From assembly GCA_023333565.1 (NCBI GenBank), contig JAJKFH010000052.1:1302001-1366000 (forward strand): a DNA stretch of 64,000 nucleotides, read 5' to 3'. Source of the stretch: Puffinus mauretanicus. Its lineage: Eukaryota > Chordata > Aves > Procellariiformes > Procellariidae. A program made the position numbers and the translations under genes. A model generated the notes under the pieces. That model had not been told where the DNA came from, ran no database searches, and was given only the letters and a program-made list of their open reading frames with translations. Positions 58,101 through 64,000 of this stretch are shown in pieces (positions within the stretch are counted from its first letter, which is position 1; each line of letters opens with the position of its first letter).

Positions 58101-61100
58101 GGAAGCTTCCACTGCTGTTTTAGAACTTAGTGCTCCTTGTATATCTCTTCTACTGGAAGGGATCTTAGTTTAGTATGGATGACTGTTGAACCAGCTTCTT
58201 GCAGTGCTTCAACTCTAGCTTGCTTTTCCTGTTTAGCTGAAACACTTGTGTATGAAGCGAAGTAAAACTGACTTAGAGTTTGTTTATGCTTTCAGAGGGT
58301 ACGTGTTCTGTGCTGGAAATGAGTACCTCTAACCAGACTGACTCTGTACCACAATAATAACTGGAAATGAACTCTGGACCATCGGCTCCCAGCCACTCTG
58401 GGTTAGATCATGTTGCATAAATAATAGCCAAGTCTGGGGGAGGGGAACACTCTTTCAGTGACACAGAGCAACCTGCCTTCTGCTGCAAAGGCAAACACTC
58501 TTCTAGCAGCTGCACAAAGCTTCAGACCAGTGATGATATATATGAAACCAACAAATACAGCACTAGGAGAAAGAGAGAGGAAAAAACTTTTGGGTTACAC
58601 AGCAGCTGAAAGGAAGGGACCAGGCTATAAAGCCAACTACTATATAGTTTCACTTGAGCTTGAACCTTGTGACTAGCAGATAACCTGTTGGGAGTTTGCT
58701 GCAGATAAGCAATGCTAAGGCTCCATTTGTCTCAAACATGCCATCTGTAATAGCCATTCCAGTGTGAGAATTACAACTGCACTTTTATTGCACTAAGTGT
58801 CTTCTTATACCAACTTCCACATTGTCTTGTCTCCCAAATACTAAGCAACATCAGGACTACAAGCACTTTCTCTGAAATGTGTCTGCCCTAGCTACTTGCC
58901 AAGAGAGGTTAGAAAAACTGTGGCTAGTAGCAGTGCCCTCATGAATAGGTGGACTGCTTTCAGTTCCTTTCAACTGAGACTGTAATGTTTTCAGCTTTCA
59001 TGTACAAACATTAAAAACTCCCTTCTTGTCTTTGGTCATTCTGGAGAATGAGGAAGGATAAAAGAGAATAGATTGAGTGTAGGCAGTCCTCCCTCTTAAT
59101 GCAGGGGGGGAATTGTACACAACTTCTAACCCCAATTGTTCATTCTGAGGAGCCTTTCAAAACATGCTGACACATCCAGTATAAGACAATAAGATTGTAA
59201 ATTAGTCTTTTCCTTCACAAAAGGCTCATGACAAATGATGATCTCCAACAAGATACAACGACCTGCTAAATTGTCTATTGGTCTCTTGGGGGGTTTCCAG
59301 GACCTCCCTGATCATTTCCTAAAGTCAAACCTCTGCACTTATCCACTAAAAGAATGCATGGCTTGGGTAATGGTAGAGTCACTTTCCTAGATGCTATTCT
59401 TGATTCCTAACTATACTAATAGTTCATTATCAGCCTCAGAAAAAGGTTCAAGCTCTTAAAAATGCAGAGAAAGACCTTAAGAGTAATTGGACTTTAAAGC
59501 ATTCCTGTAATCATTTCAGTGGCAGAGATTTTAAAGCTAGGTGTGAACAAATGAAATCTTTATACAAACAGTGAATATTATTTAGGTCATGGGTAGCAGT
59601 AGTTACACGTTATGGGGGCACAGATAAGAGCATCATGCAAGAAATTTCTTGCCACATATACGGCTCGAAAGGAAGAAACGCAAGTAAGAGTTGGTTCTGG
59701 ATGCTATGAAGGGGCTGAAAGAGCTGGAGCAGCAAAGCTGATATACAAAGAGAGGAATAAGGAAGAAGGCAATAGAGGAGGGTCAAGAGCGAGACACAGG
59801 CTTTGAAAGGTGAAATAGCTCCGATGGTATGCTATCATTGTCAAGGTATTATGTCAGTTTACTGTGGTATTGGCCCCATATGAGATGTGAGAAAACTAAG
59901 TTAGAAGTCCTTGTCACATGGTCTTGTAATCTTGGTAACAGTTCTTTGTCCTTGTGCAGTGGCGTGGAGAAGTAGTAAGTTGCAACTTTTGATCTGGAAG
60001 CATCGGCCTTTTGAGTGCAGGACACTTTTTGTATAAACAATTTAAGTTTTTTATAGATTGGAGACCAGCAATGGCAGAATAGCTGGAAACAGGACTCTGA
60101 CAATCATTACATTCCCCTTTAAGCCCAGTTTTAAATAATGTGCAAGATAACTACATCAAATTTTGTACTTGATTGTGCAATTACAAAGTCTGGACAATTT
60201 CTGCATCAACTTTTATAGATCAGATGCACAGGGTAAGTCAACCTAGGATTTGTTTCTTTACCATGTGTATGGGAGAAATGAAATCAAGGTAAAGTCTTTG
60301 GCCTGATGTCAGATATGGCCTTCCATTGTGTATAAAATATCCTTTCTCCATACACTCAGTTGAGATTTGTGCTTCAAAATGAAGGTATATTACTGTCTTC
60401 TGTTCTGAATCAGATCACAAAGCTTCAGCTGAACTGTATTTCTCTACCTCAGCACTATGAATCCATTAGGTGAAGCAAGAGACCGCCAAGAACTTGCAAA
60501 ACTATCCCTTTAAATCCTATATTCCTGAAGGAATTTGACAGAAGCAAGAAAGACAAACTCATCTTCAAAAGTACTTAGTAATTTTCCAATAATGAATGGA
60601 ACTTGAGCTGCATCTATAGCCTGCACATTAAGTGCTAAAAACACACCCAAGCTTATGCTCATTGTAAACACCAAATAAGCATAATAAATACCTGGAATAA
60701 GGTTTCCATAGGTGACAGTTCTGGAACACTGATTATATATCTTCAAACTGCATTTTACTTCAGAGGCTATGTAAACAATGAATGCAAGACGGTTATTGCT
60801 ATAAACAGATATACTTGGGTGGAGGCAGGCTGGTATCCTCCCATGCTGGGGCTTTCTCATAAAGAATGTGAGCTGAACTGGAAAAAAAGTAATGTTTCTG
60901 AAACAAGCATCCAACAAGATGAAAGAATATATAGCTGTTAAATTTTCACCACCTTAAGGGACAGGTGAAATAAGGCAGAGAAAGAATCCTTCTGTATTCT
61001 AAAAATATCGACTTTCTCAGTTTATTATCCTTTGCTATTTAAATGTTGTTTTTTACTAACTTGCCCATTCGAAAAACACTCACTTTACATCAGACCAAGT

Positions 61101-64000
61101 CTGAAGACAACAGCACTTTTGTTTAAATGGCTGGAGCTTCAAGTGAGGGTCAAGGCCACACTGTTTAAGATATTCAACCTTGAAAGGCACTTATAAAGGA
61201 ACTGAGCCAACAGAGACTAGAGCTAAATTCAGCTCTTACCCTAGTTTTAAACTGCTTCAACTCCTTTGTTTTCAGCACATTCAGTTTCTACTGCCGTAAA
61301 GGAAAGTGGCTCACATAACCTGACATTCGTCTAATGTCAACTGGATAACCCTAAGAAACACAAGCGGGGTCCTAAGTTAAAGCCAGCTGTACTCTTTGCT
61401 ACAGATATGTCACTTATGTGATACCTTTAGCAGACCAAGTGTTCCATCAAGTGATATGGCTGTAAATAATTTACCAGCAACCCCATAACACTTGATTAAA
61501 ACCTACTGAAAGAAGATCTAATTAAATTGTCTCTGAAAGAACAGATAATTATATGATGGCTATGTAAAGGGCAGATGGCAAGTAGAAGCTCATCAGAACA
61601 TGAGAAAATAATTTAGAAAAAGGTACCTTTATCTGTATTGAGTTGTGGTGATCTCCACCTCTCTGATGCTGGCTGTTCTGGAGGTCATTCCTTCATTCTG
61701 CCTTTGGGCATCTGAAGTGACAGCAAGAGTACTGGCTGTCCTGATGAGTGGCATTTGGGCACCTGTAGAATAAGTACCTAATCTCTTAGGCAACCAGGTT
61801 AGGAAGTGTTTACTGCATCTTTCAGTGATGAGCAGCAGACAGCAGGTAAAGTTAGGAGCTGCAAGAGTCAGAACCGGCAGTCCTTTTTATAAAGGCTGTA
61901 TAGAGGATTGTTGGTAGCAATCAAGCTATTAATGTATTGGTGGCCAATACTATAAAACTTTGCAAGGCCATTAGTTTTAAAGCTGTGTATCTGTTATACT
62001 GTGAGAGGTATGTCTTACGAATTAAAGAATAGTTGGAAAATACGTTACAGGAACATAATAACTACCTTGCTGCAAATCATATGTGCTTTAAGATAAAGGA
62101 ACACAGCTCACAGCAGATGTTCTCCATGCTTTTCGGCCTTTGAGGAAGAAAAGAGTTCTATTTCTTACCTCACACCTAAGAACAGACACGTACCTAAACC
62201 TAACATCAGGGAGTTAAGTATAAATCTACAGTAGTCCCAAAGTTCAAAGGTATCACCCAGTTCAAGGTTTTGCTTGGAAACTAAGAACTTACTGAAGAGA
62301 ATACAGACTTTTGTACTCTGTAGAATGAAATACAATTCATAAGAAGGGCATGAACCATGTGCATGCTGCTTTAACGCTACTGTGTTTCCAGTAAGGTAGA
62401 CCCAGAAAATAAGGCATTTCTTTTCCATCAGCTGAAGGGCAGCCCAGGGTAGAATCGAGGCTCATCTCTTAACGATGTACCTCTCTTCTCCTTCTCATGT
62501 CTGAATGAGTTTCACTGCTTCAGTCTCTCAGCTGCCATTAAAGAGGAGTGATGTTATAATCTTAATAAATACAGACTATAGCATGTTACAGACTATAGCA
62601 GACTGCACTACTGGTACATCACAACACAGGCCCTAAATCCTGTTCTACAAATAGGTCAAACTTGGACAGCCAGGCAGCAGCAGACACGCTGTGGAGTTTC
62701 AGAAGAGACAAATACCCTGGCCTAGAAGTCATGCTTATTTCTGGCTGGGATAAATTGATATACATCTCCAGGTTGGGTCCCTGTCACTGGGCACAGTAAA
62801 ACTGAGCTGATTTTTTGAGTAGCAGAACAAAGTTATGGTAAACATAGGGATTGGGCTGAGTGCAGAAAGTTGAATTGAAACAGCTCCAATATAACCCTTA
62901 ATACTTTTTAAAAAGTTAGCAATGCAGACACCCAGAAGAATAGCTCTTGCACATATAAGCCCACATTAGAGGATGCAATACCCAAAATAAATCATCCCTT
63001 CCTCATACAGAGTTCATGCCAGCCCTCAGCCACAAACGCATATTTATAGCCCAATTTGCCAGTACCTGGAAACAGGTTTCTTTTGAGGATATATTGCTAA
63101 CTACCTTCCCCATTCCCCAACAGCAAAGGCATAAAGAAAAATGGAAATGAAAGCAACATTAAAAGATATTAAAATCAAGATTTGGCAGGTACCCAACCAC
63201 ACCATTTCTAGACAGATTTGGAAGACAGCCCTTCAAATGGACAATAGTCATTAAGGAAAGAGGTTTTTCCAGTCATTCACTTGGGAGTTAGCTGCTGCAC
63301 ATGCAACTGCAATGGCAGGGGCACTGTGATCCCCAAATTATCAGAGACCAAACAGGAAATGCTCCTGCTTTGGGGTCAGACCCTTAGCTAAAGCAAATAG
63401 GTCCTACTTCACATAAATCTACGTGAAATCCTTATACAGAAAGGATTGGGACCCTCTTGAGTGAAAGTGTGTGTTGTGTCACCAGTATGATGAGTGAAGG
63501 AGAGGTGCTCTGATAGTATTAAGTGCCATTGTTCTCATTTTACAAAAAATCTTCCTGTACCCCAGCAATTGCCCAAGTGACTTGAAAAGCTCATGAGAAC
63601 TGAACCACCCCTTCTGAGCGGGGACACTAGGCACGGCATTAACCTGCCTCTTTCCACCCATCTCTCACTCAGCCTCGGATTTTAAGCTGTGAAAGGTCTC
63701 CCCATTGTTTTGCAGCCTCAGAAGAAGACAGCCAACAGTAATTCTTCCACTAGTTGCAGAAATGAAGGTTCAGCTTAGTCTCTGAGCTTGTCTATCCCAG
63801 TTGGGGTAAGAGAATCTATTACTGAGAGACAGGCTTTCAAAGTAATTAAATGTGATTCTGGTGCAGCTACATGAGATCAAAGCAAAGCTATGCCATATAT
63901 CCACATTGTTCTCACAGAAGCTGCAATCTATTTGCAGTCAGTTACATCGGGATTGGGTGCATGCTGTTTTTTGTTACTGGGGAAATTGTTAGACTATCTC

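Larger units (their letters stand above)
38886..64000 (-). other. KSR1: KSR1 long intron toward the missing first exon (inferred)
   Basis: A phase-0 acceptor precedes the first exon seen. I found no upstream exon resembling the N-terminal half of CA1 on the minus strand to 64000. The stretch holds scattered old repeats and no recognised gene. If KSR1 starts beyond the window, this intron exceeds 25 kb. Confidence 0.65.

Overview
The window looks like nuclear DNA from a bird. The one gene I can identify encodes an ortholog of vertebrate KSR1 (kinase suppressor of Ras 1). Repeat density is low, introns are moderate, and the few recognisable interspersed repeats are CR1-like 3' ends and old MIR/CORE-SINE relics. 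The species cannot be fixed from sequence alone; a chicken-like microchromosome segment is my inference.

Layout: KSR1 lies on the minus strand and fills most of the window. I can place 19 coding exons between 38885 and 5872. Every junction is GT/AG, and all phases agree. Their lengths sum to 2484 nt, giving 827 residues plus a TAG stop. The first exon (N-terminal half of CA1, start codon, promoter) was not found and probably lies beyond 64000, so 38886-64000 reads as part of a very long first intron. The 3' UTR probably runs from 5871 to about 2445. Bases 1-2440 are downstream flank with a strong CpG island at about 411-790, which may belong to a neighbouring gene.

Gene content in order of transcription: end of CA1, then a CA2 proline-rich region with a 14-3-3-type serine site, then a CA3 cysteine-rich C1 zinc finger. 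The CA4 Ser/Thr-rich region follows, with an FXFP ERK-docking motif, and then the CA5 pseudokinase domain. The kinase domain has Arg in place of the VAIK lysine and HKD in place of HRD, which is the KSR signature. KSR1 scaffolds RAF, MEK and ERK.

Most interesting points: (1) a 5-nucleotide coding microexon (23195-23199) that is required to keep the reading frame between CA2 and the C1 finger; skipping it puts a stop in exon 6 of this list. (2) A 42-nt, frame-neutral cassette exon (17433-17474) whose acceptor is preceded by eleven A residues instead of a pyrimidine tract; it adds a second FXFP motif next to the constitutive one. (3) An unassigned 95-codon ORF in the intron just before that cassette exon. 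No RNA gene, intact mobile element or CRISPR array was seen.
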